From the NCBI GenBank assembly GCA_903813345.2, contig CAIIXF020000004.1, positions 31,127,985 through 31,189,985 on the forward strand: a stretch of DNA of 62,001 nucleotides, given 5' to 3'. A program made the position numbers and the translations under genes. This DNA comes from Owenia fusiformis (taxonomy: Eukaryota; Annelida; Polychaeta; Sabellida; Oweniidae). The first letter of the stretch is position 1. The number at the start of each line of letters is the position of its first letter. This document shows, one piece after another, positions 1 through 11,235 of the stretch. The notes below the pieces were generated by a model. It made no database searches. It had not been told where the DNA came from and saw only the letters and a list, made by a program, of their open reading frames with translations.

Positions 1-1480
1 GGAAAGGTGAATTCACAATCAATAAAGTTTATAATATCATTTATTAACCAATGCATCTAGGCAAAGCCGCCTTTCAAACACATCATCTATTATGCATGTC
101 CATTTGTAGCAATCACACGGCCCATACCAGGGGAACACTGTTATCTGTCGCATTTATTACAGTGCCCGTATGTCAACCATACGGTGACCGCACGTTCAGC
201 ATGCCTTTTCTATGCCCGTTACATGTAGATGTTAATGAATGGGAATTTTTCATGTTTTTATTTTTATGTTTTCATTAAACAGCCAGAAAAAAACAATTTT
301 TCATTTCCCAAGGAATTTAAAATGTATCTAATATATTATACAATCAGACAGACTGGCTATTCTAATCCGTTATGAAAGGCCATTTGTTTTTTCCACTACA
401 GGATGTTTCTACAGAAGTTAATTAATTGTTTATCTAAGTGTTTAGATGCATTGTCCCTTGACGCTTTCATGAAATAAATGAACTTTGTGATGGACTACAA
501 TTGTATATTTTTACAGGAACAGTTATTTTTATCACCAAAGTAGAGCACTTTTTACATTAATTTAATTTTAGGTCTCTCTTATTAGTTGCATTGCAGAAGT
601 CTAATATTATTCTCTCCGTGTGCCGAATGTACTTATACCCGTAGCCAAGGGGTGGGGTGGTTCAAGGAGTGCGAGTGAACAGAATTCGAATTGAATACAA
701 AATAAATATGTAACATATAAAAATATAAGTACTTAATGTCTAGCCAAGTCTTCTTGCATTTTCTGAACTTCAAATGCGCCTTTTGACGTGTAGTAACAAA
801 ATACTAAATAAATATTGATGATACTCCAGCTTGTTTTTATATTAATTTGGCAATAAAACATGTATAAAGAGATAGCAAATTGTGCACAACCCAAATCCCT
901 TCCCCGATCGGGTCGCGTTTACTATGTTTGTTAAAATGTATAAAAGTAATTGTAATAAAGACAATAATGCCCCCCCCCCCCTATTGCAACCATCTTCGTT
1001 CACTCGGCTCCCATCGATGAACGCAGTTTAGACCGAGCTTGCGAAGATGTATTGCAACATTTTGTCAATTAATGGCATTGGCCCGGTGTATCAACACACA
1101 TTTGATTGAAATAATTCAAACCAAAGTTCCAAATGAATAAAGAACGTGAAGGTTCTGTTTGAAATTCGAACAAAAATTTATCCAGTCAAAAATAGATTTC
1201 TAATATTTGACCTTGATTAGATGTATTTATTGATCCTTGTTTTTAAAACTACAGATGGTTCACTCAATTCCGAAGTAAACAAAAAATAATCCTTTACACG
1301 TTTACTTGGTTCTCATGATACTGCCTATAACCTATAATACTCATGTATCAAAACAAATATTAATTAATCCGTCTGTCTGATTGTTCCCTGACTCAAACTA
1401 AGCGAACTCCGATTTCAGTTCTAAATATTTCACTTGAAACGATTTAGCCAACATGATACAATATGACATTTGATTAATTA
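1..1480. other. Gene-free stretch with a diverged local repeat
   Basis: No convincing coding exon is seen. Bases about 330-520 resemble bases about 5780-5995 (shared stretches around AATCAGACAGAC, CTTGACGCTTTCATGAA and TTGTATATTT). A shorter third match lies near 6345-6390 (CAATCAGACTGGCT). This is an old dispersed or locally duplicated repeat of unknown type. A poly-C run sits at about 970-981. The short open frame at 51-278 has no recognisable motif and is probably chance. Confidence 0.5.
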
Positions 1481-1517
1481 TCCCATCGAACGAAGTTCGG
1501 AGGGATATAGGGAACGC

Positions 1518-1608
1518 CTCCGTCCGTCCGTCCGTCCGTCCGTCCGTCCGTACGTACGTCTGTACGTCCGTCCGTCCGTTTGTCCGTCCGTCTGTCCGTC
1601 CGTCCGGG
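1518..1608. repeat. TCCG/CGTC tetranucleotide microsatellite
   Basis: About 90 bp of (CGTC)n with TACG, TCTG and TTTG interruptions. It makes long low-complexity open frames (VRPSVRP-type) on both strands that are not genes. It sits just inside the left end of the surrounding TIR element. Confidence 0.95.
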
Positions 1609-2194
1609 CAATAACTCAAATACGGTTGGCCAGATTTTGTTCATATTTTGTACACATATTCCTTATGGGATTAGAAGTTCTGCCCGAAAGCCGATTTTCA
1701 AAATGGCCGCTCATTTCAAAATGGCGGCCATTTTAGTGACGATTTTACAGTAATTTAGGTGCAATATGTAAAACTGTAATAGCAATATGTTTTAAATGTA
1801 AAAAAATTATAAAGGACGTTAATAATGCTACAAATGTAGATATTAAAGAAGCACATGGCAGCCATCTTGAAAAATGGCGGCCTTTACTCGTCATTTTACG
1901 ATTTTTGCTGTAACTCAAAAAGTAGTGGAGCGATTTTGTTCATATTTGGTATGTGGATACTATAAGCATTGCACACTGTCTAAAGACACTCTTGGTAGAA
2001 GGCGGCCATTTTTCAAAATGGCCGCCATTTTAACGTATTTTACTATAACTCGAAAAGTAGTGGAGCGATTTTGCTCATATTTGGTATGTGAATACTATAA
2101 GCATGGCACACTGTCCTATGACACTTTTGGTAGAAGGCGGCCATTTTGAAAATTTTTTTGAAAAATGGCCGCCATTTTAACATATTTCACTATA

Positions 2195-2515
2195 TTATTA
2201 TTATATTATTATATCTTGGTTACCGCCATATTTGGCGAGCAATACCTCATTGGTATATTCCGTATTTTACGTATTTTACACTCGAAGATAGAGCCAGAAA
2301 CCCCTCCTTGGAGGAGCCCTGTTTTCTTTTATGTGCACAGGTACACAGACATACATGTACACACCACAGCCTTTTTTTATACGAGTCGTGAACCACTCAG
2401 TCAAACACCCAGAATTACATAACGCACAAACAAACTTGTCTGAACCGGGAATCGAACCCGGGGCCAAGCGATATTGGTAACCTTGACTCTCTCTGCCACT
2501 GAGCCATAGTGGCTG
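2195..2515 (-). mobile_element. tRNA-derived SINE inserted in the array
   Basis: On the minus strand the element starts near 2515 with a tRNA-like head. It has an A box TGGCTCAGTGGC (about 2495-2506) and a perfect B box GGTTCGATTCC (about 2446-2456). A non-tRNA body follows, ending in an ATA/TAA-rich tail near 2195-2215. The acceptor-stem halves do not pair, so this is a SINE head and not a tRNA gene. It splits one unit of the tandem array, whose sequence (GAAAAGTAGTGGAGCG) resumes directly at the SINE 5' edge, so it is younger than the array. Exact ends are approximate. Confidence 0.75.
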
Positions 2516-3085
2516 AAAAGTAGTGGAGCGATTTTGTTCATATTTGGTATGTGAATACTATAAGCATGGCACACTGTATTATGACACTTTTGGTAGAAGG
2601 TGGCCATTTTGAAAACAATTTTGAAAAATGGCCGCCATTTTAACGTATTTTACTATAACTCGAAAAGTAGTGGAGCGATTTTGTTCATATTTGATATGTG
2701 AATACTTTAAGCATGGCACATTATAAAACTTTAGGGAGTAGTCGGCCATTTTGAAAAATGGCCACCATTTTTATGTGTGTTATTTTACAAGCATGTGTGC
2801 GATTTTTCAAAAATTTTAGAGGTGGCTACTTAAAAGCATATTATTTCTTCTGATGACAACTTGGCTAGTGAGCAACCATTTTGAAAATGGTGGCCTTTCT
2901 GGTGTGTTGTTTTATTTTATGATATTTGCGCTTCGTTTGTATAAATGCCAGCCATTTCTGTTCGATGGGATTCGCTACGCTTTGGCGTTGCCGTTGTTCT
3001 GGTTATACGTGTATAAAGCCATGTTATAAAACCCATAAATGCTCACAATATAAATATAGTTTTATTGATGGCCAATAACAGATAT

Positions 3086-3367
3086 CAGGGGCGTAGCCAG
3101 CTTTCAGTCAGGGGGGGGGGGTGCGATCGCCAAAAAGATTTCGGTTTTCAGTCGGGGGGGGGGTGCGATTGTGACATAATCGGGGGTGCGATTGTGACAT
3201 AAACCAGCCAAAAATGATTTTTATATTGAATTTTACAAAAATAGATGCAACTTCATTCCAAATTGAGCTAGAAGCTTAAAATAAAAAGCATTTTAAAGTT
3301 CTTTTTCTCCTCTTTCTCAGGGTCTTATTCTTATTCGCAACACCCCCCCCCCCTGGCTAAGCCTATG
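3086..3367. mobile_element. Short TIR element, GTAGCCAG family, copy 1
   Basis: The left end CAGGGGCGTAGCCAG and the right end CTGGCTAAGCCTATG are imperfect inverted repeats, each followed inward by a run of G (left) or C (right). GATAT flanks both sides (3081-3085 and 3368-3372), a possible 5-bp target duplication. A subrepeat (TTTCAGTC plus poly-G plus GTGCGATNG) occurs twice inside. CAGGG...TAGCCAG ends recall hAT-type MITEs, but an 8-bp duplication is not seen, so the superfamily is open. A second diverged copy begins at 6775. Confidence 0.55.
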
Positions 3368-3376
3368 GATATTTAG

Positions 3377-6300
3377 ACAAGTTTCAAATAAATAACCCAG
3401 CAACCAACCGCGCAAGCAACCAAGCAAGCACACGACCATTAAAGCAAGCAGGAAACTAAGCAAGTAAAAAACATGCAACTTACAAATAATTAACATAATT
3501 CAATAAGATTAAAATTAAACCTTGCGCACATTTTCTCTACGGGGGTCGTACGGCGGCCGGAGCTTCAAAAAACTAGATTAATGCATATCCCCAGGATTTC
3601 ACAATACAATACACATGTATGAATTACAATTGGAGACAATACTTGTCCAATCAATCAGTGATATCAATTTAATTGTTTTCATAACTGGGAATGTTTAACT
3701 TGATTACAGGAGATCGGCTAGGAATTGTTTTTCAGGCTGAGATTCGAAGAGGCACTTTTAATTAATGCCTCCTGGCGACTTAAGAATTGAGTAATATAGA
3801 GCTATCATATTGATTGCATTTATCAATCACAGAAATGAAACACATTGGAGCATACATGTAGTTAAATAATTGGGGATGGGAGGGGGTAGTGAACACACGG
3901 GATACTGAATTCTTCCTCTTAAACATAAACTTAAACGCCAGTGCTTGAATGAAGGCTTCCCCGGGGCTTCCCTTTAACAGATTTAGGAAGTTTTACTACT
4001 AGTTTCACTGAAACTGAAGTTTTTCAATTGACTTTGTTTATATAACATCTTATTATAATACACTGGATATCATGTAAAAGTATTGGTGTGTATTTCGTAC
4101 TCTTGACAATCGAATTTCATATCAAACATTTGCAATATAGTTTTACAGTGGTATTACAGTGTGATTGCTTCAATAAATGCAACACATTTACCAGATTTTA
4201 GATTGGACTTTCTACACGATGATAAAATATTTTGGTGATATTCTTTTCGATAAAACCCAATCACAAATCCCATGGCATCGACTTTATTAATCATACATGT
4301 ATCTGCACATGTTAAAATGACCTTGCATGTAGAAATTTCATTATAGTAACCCCCCACAGCTCCCTCCCGACCTGTAGGATTAAAATGGAATAAGTGATTG
4401 ATCATTGATCTGATAAGCCACTTATATGCAAGATTATTAATTTTAAAATAGACCAACTTGATATTGTTTAAAGTTAGTTTTAACATATTTTCCATCGATA
4501 TACGGTAGCATAGAAATAAACATGTGGCTGTTTCCAGGGGCTGTTTGGCATTTTGAAGACAATCCTTTTGTTTCTTGTCACTTTTTAATGTGTTAATATT
4601 CAGCATTGAGCGTTAACGTTCGGCGGTTGGGATTTGGCGTTTGTTTAAAATCGCAGGTGGTTCATTGCATCACTAGAATATGTCGAGTCGGGGTTTGATT
4701 TTGCAAGAATAATGGTATCATTTTCAGCAGAGATTATTATTTAAGACTTCATTATTTTTCTAATCCTCATTACATGAACTTTAGATTAAACAAATGATCA
4801 AAGGATGGCTTTTTGCACCACTGTTGAATCGGGGAATGATTGTGCAGCAAATCTTGAGCATTCACCAACAAATGCGTGATTACCATTTTGTTTTACATGT
4901 AAATCATACTAGTTATTCAAGACCCTGTATGATCCACTTTGACAACTGTCAGGAGGGCTTGTAACTCGATTTAATCATACAGGGTATTTATTGAGAGGGG
5001 TTCCGGGGGATATTGGTTATATAAAAAGGGCAATGTGTTAAGTTTGAAGAAAAGTTAAAGGTTTATTCAATAAAAAAGAGATTATAACACATCAATTACA
5101 CAATCACGCCAATTCGTGTGATTTAGCTGGGAATGCCTTTTGTGAATATGTATATTGTGTGACGGAAAAAAGATCGTCTGCTTCTAACAGTTAATTACAG
5201 TAGCAATGCTTTTCTAGATACTTAACTGCAGGTGATCAAAGATGTCAAATCATGGGAACCAAAAGTATAATCTCATGAAAGTTTAAACGCTTTAAATTAC
5301 AATATCCAAATGCTTTTGTTTTAAACTATTGATTCGTACTATTGTGCTAAAATTTCACCATGTTGCCATTTGAAATATCTTCCAAATTTCCATATTTTCA
5401 AATAAGTCAGACGATGACTAAAGGAAAATAACTAGAATCAAACCCCCAAACTGGCCCCTGGCATTCTTAATGACTTGATTTCAAATATTAATATACAAAA
5501 AAACAAACTGGTGACATAAATAAGATCGGGTACGGGAGATGAGGGGTGAGTAAATGGGACATTGTATGCCCCCTCTGTAACAGACCTTCAATACAAACTT
5601 GTTTCAAATCCCGGGTTTCCAATCACACTTATAGTTTTAAAATGTACAATTTAAGCAGTTTATTCTAACCAAACCTGTAATACTTTAGTTTCTTCAGGAA
5701 TTTGCAAAAGAAAATATTTGAATTTTTTATTATGCTCTTGCAACCAAGATTTATTCATTCATATTTGTATTTAGAAAATAGTATTTCAATCAGACAGACG
5801 TTCTAATGAGTTAGGAAAATACATTTGTCCATTTCCTCTCAGGAAGTTTTTAAAAGTAATCGAGTCGATTTGTTTATTTCAGTGTTTAGCATTGTTTTTC
5901 ATAACTTGACGCTTTCATGAATAGAATGACTTTGAAATGAGATTTTTTATAATTTAAGCTTTTACACGGACATAATTATTGTATATTTCTACATGGACGT
6001 CGCCTCCCCCCCCCAAAATTACAGATATACAACTTTGGGTCGGAATGCTTTATTTTGCGCAGAGAGACAGGCCTGATGGTGCATCGGAGATGGTAACAAT
6101 GTGGTTTATACAATCATTTAAACACTGCAATGTTTGTAGAATGAAAATATTAAGTCATGCATTGGTCAATATTGAATTTTAACTGGCGGGGATTAAACAA
6201 AATGCCAGATCGTTGATTGTCTTACTGGCTTGCTTGAAGATAATGCACAAATCAAATAGCATGGATTTCTTCTTAATCAGATGGATAAGCTTATTGTTTT

Positions 6301-6774
6301 CTCTAATTAAAAGGCGGCTTTAAGTTACTTTTACAGGATTTGCAAATTCGCAATCAGACTGGCTTATTTTAATCCGGTTTATTTGGTGTTTGATTTCGAC
6401 TCTAACTGAAATAATTTATCACAAATAATGAATAAGCAAACAGAGACCGGTTCAAAAATGAGAGTAGAGGCAAAAATAACTCTATTCACAAACTGTAATT
6501 AAAACACGGGAGCAATTCTAGACTGTTGGATAATCTTTTCTGTAATCAAGGTGATGTTGGTACACGTCCGCAGTTAAAAAACAAAGACTATATAGCAATT
6601 AATCCTTTTGTTATCATTAAATGTTAGATTCTTATTTATTATTTTTGTTGGACAATGTTAAGACTTCTGTCTCTGATTGTTATGCAGGCATGTGTATGAA
6701 AAAGAGAGTTTCGTCTTATATAGTTTATAACTAGACTCTCTACGCAGGATAATAGTGCCCCTATTATCCATGTT
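3377..6774. other. Gene-free stretch
   Basis: No exon with recognisable protein similarity is seen on either strand. The longest frame (4154-4606, minus, 150 codons) is unrecognised, lies in AT-rich sequence and is probably fortuitous. A small inverted repeat (ACCCTGTATGAT at 4922-4933, its complement near 4974-4985) could be a tiny MITE. Bases 5780-5995 are the diverged partner of 330-520. A 9-bp perfect stem (GGATAATAG/CTATTATCC) lies at about 6747-6769. Confidence 0.5.
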
Positions 6775-6960
6775 CAGGGGCATAGCCAACTTTCAGTCAG
6801 GGGGGAGTACGATCGCCAAGAAAAACAATCTCGGTTTTCAGTCGGGAGAGGGGTGCAATCTTGGCAAAAGCAGGCCAAAAGATGCAACTTCCTTCAAAAT
6901 TGAGCTACAAGGTTCTTTCTCTTCTTCTATTTCATGGTTCTATTTTATTGGTTATGCATC
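6775..6960 (+). repeat. GTAGCCAG-family element, diverged copy 2
   Basis: It starts CAGGGGCATAGCCAAC and contains the same order of blocks as the element at 3086: TTTCAGTC plus a G run plus ACGATCGCCAAGAAA, then CGGTTTTCAGTCGGG, then GATGCAACTTCCTTC and AAATTGAGCTA. The matching right terminus was not found, so this copy appears truncated or decayed. The open frame at 6755-7066 is derived from it. Confidence 0.55.
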
Positions 6961-7941
6961 GCATTTTATATTATTGATATCTTTCCCCGGACAATATGTT
7001 ATCTCATGGTCCGTTAACATCATCAACAATGTGATTTACAACAAGAGATTTACCAACATTTCTTAATTAAAAAGTTGATATTTCTTGACTTTTTAAAGCA
7101 AAAACACTATGACACAATAGCATCAAGGCAAAATCAAAACATGGTGTGGAAATAAAAGGCATACAAAATGGCCATTAAAAGGACATTTTTGTCCATAAAA
7201 GTATCAACTTTATTACATTGCAAGCAAATACAAAGTATAGGATAAATAAATATAACATCTTCCTAGATATTGCAATACAGTTCAGTAAGTCAACAAATCT
7301 AACTGTTAAATAAACAAACTTATACCATGTCTGCAATTGTTCGTCTGCAGGTCAGAACTTGGTATCCGCTTCGGATAATCAATTTCTGAGAATACTGATG
7401 TCTTGAATAGATCATAAAGACGATGTTGTCTTAAATAAGAAGATTTAATCTACAAACTCAATAAATATTGTAAACCCGGGATCATAAACAACAACACGGT
7501 ACCTTGTTGTTCTCTGTTAAATCATGGAACCAGTTTCCCTTAATTTTTTTACTAAGAGACTTATACATGCATACTTTATTTATCAAATTATTTTTCTTTA
7601 AATATTAAATGTAGTCTAAGTTTATTTTAATGATTAGTCTTCATCTAGATTTATTAATCATCACGATATTTGTATATACTATTTATGTAATAGACCTATC
7701 ATATCACGCCTGTAAGTACAAAGTCAACTACATATTAATGCAATAGAATAAGACTCGATAATTAAAAAAATAAACCTCAGTATTCGAGCCTAAAAACCAC
7801 AGATAAGTGTATCAATACCAAAGGGTAAGCTCAAATAACCTTCCAGATAAGTGTATCAATAATCAAGGATTGCGACTACTAAGCACCGAGTAAGATGGGT
7901 GTAACATTGGTATCGCAAGTTATTCAACACGATTTTGTCTT
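6961..7941. other. Gene-free AT-rich stretch upstream of the ATP-grasp fragment
   Basis: No coding signal was found. Just before the ATP-grasp fragment there is a short direct repeat (CAGATAAGTGTATCAATA at about 7800 and 7844). No acceptable 3' splice site lies directly in front of 7942, which argues that the fragment is a truncated copy and not an exon. Confidence 0.5.
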
Positions 7942-8295
7942 GTGTACGTTTGTTTTGACGTGATGGAAACACGTAACGGAGAGCTATTCCTGATCGACAT
8001 AAACCCAAGGGTCTCGGGATCTAATCAACATATGTCTATGATGGATGGAATGGCAGAAAAGGGATTCCCGATATCGATGTATACCGAATCAAACAATTTG
8101 ACAATCACCGTCGATGAGTTGATATCTCGAGCAAACTGCCTAAACAAGAACAACGATGCTATAATAATTATCCTTGCAGCGCAAGCTACGGAGAACGGCA
8201 AATTGCTTACTGCAATTTCCATATTTGCTACAAAGGAGGATCACCTTCTTGAAGCCAAGGAAAATGCATTTAATTTCTTCCGGGCGTCACTGTGA
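7942..8295 (+). pseudogene. Truncated 3' copy of the ATP-grasp ligase gene
   Basis: The 117-codon open frame corresponds to about the last 116 residues of the 27291-28548 gene, beginning within YVCFDVMETRNGELFLID and ending at the equivalent stop. About 100 of 116 residues are identical and most changes are conservative. The catalytic DINPR motif is kept (here followed by VSGS). Homology starts abruptly at about 7942 with no splice acceptor. It lacks the upstream ATP-binding Lys region, so it cannot be a complete enzyme. The same ~118-bp satellite follows it as follows the full gene, so the duplication carried gene end plus flank. It is open despite truncation, so it is either young or, less likely, the last exon of a gene whose other exons I cannot see. 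Confidence 0.8.
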
Positions 8296-8339
8296 TAAGG
8301 ATATATGAAGGCCTAGATATTAAGGTAAAAATTGAAGTA

Positions 8340-8720
8340 TTCAAATCATTTTTAACAATGGTACCTTGTGCAGACATATTAGCCAGTGCAACACCTCGTA
8401 TATCAGGAAATGTGTACACTGCAGGGTTCGTTACGGAGACTTGTGTCTGTGTATCACCTCAAATATCAGGAAGTTGAGATGGAATAAGAATAAAACAATT
8501 TTTAACAATGGTACCTCTTACACTAAAGGGCTCGTTACGGAGACTTGTGCCTGTGTATCACCTCAAATATCAAGGATTATTTACTAAGTTTAGGTGGAAT
8601 ATGACGAAATCAAATGGTTTTTAACAATGGTTCCTCTTACACAGCAGGGTTCGTTACGGAGACTTTTGTGCCTGTGTATCACCTCATATATCTGGGAATA
8701 TGTGCTCCAGATGAAATAAG
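8340..8720. repeat. ~118-bp satellite, diverged block next to the ATP-grasp fragment
   Basis: Three diverged units share TTTTTAACAATGGTNCCT, GGTTCGTTACGGAGACTT, TGCCTGTGTATCACCTC and ATATCAGGAA. These match the satellite downstream of the intact ATP-grasp gene (28615-29006 and 46845-47550), so the blocks are homologous and were probably duplicated together with the gene end. Confidence 0.8.
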
Positions 8721-8876
8721 AAAAAAAATCAAAATATATCTGACATAGGGCTGACACAAAACATTGTCGAATATAGACCAAATGCTTCTCTTGGTCAACT
8801 CTGATCACTTACTTTATACATACTAACTCAGGACAAACGGCCCCAAGTAAGAGGGGGAGAAACCCCAGGATTCAAA

Positions 8877-9063
8877 GATGACATACGCTTATAATGTAAA
8901 TCTGTATTGAGATGACATCGTCGCTGATTGGTTTAGCGAATCGATCGTCGATTGGTTTAAAACTAGGTCATTTTTGAAAACTTTGAAAACCAAGATGGAG
9001 GGAAGTACAAATATACGTACTTCCGGGAAAGAAGGTGCGCGAAGGAGGAAATCGTATGTCATC
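8877..9063. mobile_element. 187-bp MITE-like element
   Basis: The ends GATGACATACG (8877-8887) and CGTATGTCATC (9053-9063) form a perfect 11-bp inverted repeat. Two CTGATTGGTTTA-like motifs lie inside, and a GGAAGTAC/GTACTTCC hairpin lies at 9001-9024. No coding capacity. The target duplication is unclear. Confidence 0.5.
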
Positions 9064-10875
9064 AATTGACTATATTTTGCACATTTATATTGAAAAATAA
9101 GTAAACATGTTTTCTATAAATGTATTTCACATATAAATAGGCAGCTAGCTATAATGCCAGGCGTATGCTAAAAGGCTAATTTGTAAAATGTCGCTCATTT
9201 ATTTTTACTTTCATTTTAGACTAAAGTGACATCTTTTTATCTTATGTAACATTTAATATTACAGGCAGTTGGTACAAGTGCTCCTTGCTTCCTATTGGTC
9301 AGAGGGGTGATTTAGTTCCACCAATAATAGTGACCAATGGGTCACGTGACTAAGATTTGAAGCAAGGGGCAGGGCCAGTGTTTGTAAGTCAGTTGCATTC
9401 TTGGTTTTGAGGCATCAACGTCTGTTTTATATAGATATAAATATACAACTTGTTTTATTAGATATACATTTATAATTTATACTTTGACTATATACATAAC
9501 TATATTCAAAAATATTATTTTATACATGATAAAAACTTACACCGAGTATTTGTTTGTTTGTTTGTATGTTTGTTGTTTTTGGTTGGTTGGTTGGTTGTTT
9601 GGTTGGTTGGTTGGTTGGTTGTTTGGTTGGTTGGTTGGTTGGTTGGTTGGTTTGTTATGATAAATTGAGAAGAGTTATACAATTGAGCACGTCCTGATGA
9701 GAAATGAAATAACGCTACCACACACACAACGACACTAATAAATCTCGTGCTCGTGCTTCACTACATATTAATGTTTTTGATATAAATGTTAGTTTCAACT
9801 TTGTCATTTATGTATGTAATGTATATTACCAGAGCTCGGGTAGACCTGATTTTAACATCTCGACTGTCAACATGCTCAAATTTCATTTCGTTCGTTGCGT
9901 ACCTTCACTCACTGAACGAAGGCTGGACTGTCTACTGAATGCACATAATTGGACCAATGTACACGCCCCATTCTCAACACGTCGTACAAACGGAAGTGGA
10001 CGACGTGCTTTTGGCGCCAAGTTTGTAACTACTCATTTATTTCATTTCATGGGAAATTCGTCAAAGTGAAAATTCTATGGATTAAGGAAGGGGGTACCAT
10101 TTACACAATTTGAGAAATTATTGGCATACATGAAACCTATTTAAAACAGCATTAATATTATTCAAAAGCGATCGTAATAATGATTCCCAGCCCTCTGAAG
10201 TTTGAAAAATAACAATATCTGGGTGTTAATCCAGAGATAATCCTCGAAAGTGAGAAATATTTTTTGGGATTATATGCTGCAATCTTATAGTCAATTATAT
10301 GTTTTGAAGTGTATTTATGTTTTTAGATGAAAAACACAAGCGAAATGCATGAAAAAATACCCCGATTCATTCACAAACAGCACGCGATCCTATCCTTGAG
10401 ATAGTACTAACGTGCCTAACATATGCTCCTATTTAGATTAGATCTTAAATAATTAGCCACAATCCAACATATGACTGACCGAGTATTTTATCATTCCTTT
10501 ACGTTTACTTCGTTGTTTTTTACGAATCAGAATCCATGTTTTTCTATTTTTAAACCACTAAAAGAAACGCCTACAATCAATGGTAGTTAAGTTATAAAAA
10601 ATGTTTTTTACAAATTCTACACAATGAGGGATTTGTTATGGCTTGAATGGACAACACCTTTGGGCGTTAGCTTTGTGTTCAATGTATTACCAACATAAGT
10701 CGTTTGACAGACAACAGGTATCAAACTACGCTTGCATATAAAATTGTTATAAAACTACAATATTGGGAAGAAATTAGTCAGCCAATCAATTTGAGAATTG
10801 TTTGTTACATATTATCATATTTCATACTTGATATTCAAATATACTTTAATCCCAATAGTTCAAAGATTGCTTGAG
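9064..10875. other. Gene-free stretch with a TTGG microsatellite
   Basis: No gene is seen. A (TTGG/GGTT)n microsatellite with TTTG variants lies at about 9548-9655. It creates a spurious NQPTNQPT minus-strand frame. A segment near 9886-9910 (CATTTCGTTCGTTGCGTACC) resembles 54598-54621 in U2SURP intron 1, suggesting another dispersed repeat. Confidence 0.5.
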
Positions 10876-10880
10876 GGATT

Positions 10881-11015
10881 ATGTTGTCTAGGGGATGAGT
10901 TGAGTTGTCTAGGGGATGAGTTGTCCAGGGGATGAGTTGTCTAGGGGATGAGTTGACCAGGGGATGAATTGTCTAGGGGATGAGTTGTCCAGGGGATGAG
11001 TTGCCTAAGAGATGA
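10881..11015. repeat. 16-bp minisatellite
   Basis: About eight head-to-tail copies of TTGTCTAGGGGATGAG, with TCC, ACC and CCT variants in the first half. Confidence 0.9.
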
Positions 11016-11054
11016 CTTTTTATATTTATTTAATTTCAACATTAACTTGTCAGT

Positions 11055-11235
11055 GTTAGAAATAACCCTCGGGGTTGCAAGATGTGCTATGTTGCATCCC
11101 GTATCCCGCATTCTTTATTAGAAATAACCCTCAGGGTTGCAAGGTGTGCTATGTTGCATCCCGTATCCCGCATTCTTTATTAGAAATAACCCTCATGACA
11201 TTTTTGCAGGATGTGCTATGTGGCACCCCGTATCA
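11055..11235. repeat. ~63-bp tandem repeat, three units
   Basis: Units share TAGAAATAACCCTC, GGGTTGCAAG, ATGTGCTATGTTGCATCCCG and ATCCCGCATTCTTTAT. Two nearly identical full units are followed by a third, diverged partial unit ending about 11235. The 11075-11272 open frame is a by-product. Confidence 0.85.

Larger units (their letters stand above)
1481..2970. mobile_element. Non-autonomous TIR element carrying a TCCG microsatellite and an internal tandem array
   Basis: The left end TCCCATCGAAC (1481-1491) is matched in inverted orientation by GTTCGATGGGA (2960-2970), giving an 11-bp terminal inverted repeat. Inside are a TCCG microsatellite and then several diverged units of roughly 130-180 bp. 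Each unit holds a conserved core (AGTAGTGGAGCGATTTTG, CATATTTGGTATGTG) and a palindromic AAAATGGCCGCCATTTT-like block. One unit is interrupted by a tRNA-derived SINE. No transposase is visible and no clean target duplication was found. Dispersed elements of this look are, in my recollection, common in bivalve genomes, but the family is not assigned. Confidence 0.6.

Noticed and set aside
1398-1736. Overlapping open frames on both strands with SVRPSVRP and DGRTDGRT peptides
   Set aside because: They are translations of the TCCG microsatellite, which lacks stops in several frames.
2435-2515. tRNA gene on the minus strand
   Set aside because: A and B boxes are good but acceptor-stem halves do not pair and a SINE body with a simple-repeat tail follows.
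4154-4606. 150-codon minus-strand frame
   Set aside because: No recognisable motif, composition like the AT-rich surroundings, no splice or polyadenylation context; probably chance, though not disproved.
7942-8295. Functional last exon of a second ATP-grasp gene
   Set aside because: No splice acceptor at the homology start and no matching upstream coding sequence within the window; kept as a truncated copy.
10881-11015. Regularly spaced repeats as a possible regulatory array
   Set aside because: A simple 16-bp head-to-tail minisatellite with no spacer and no recognised binding motif.
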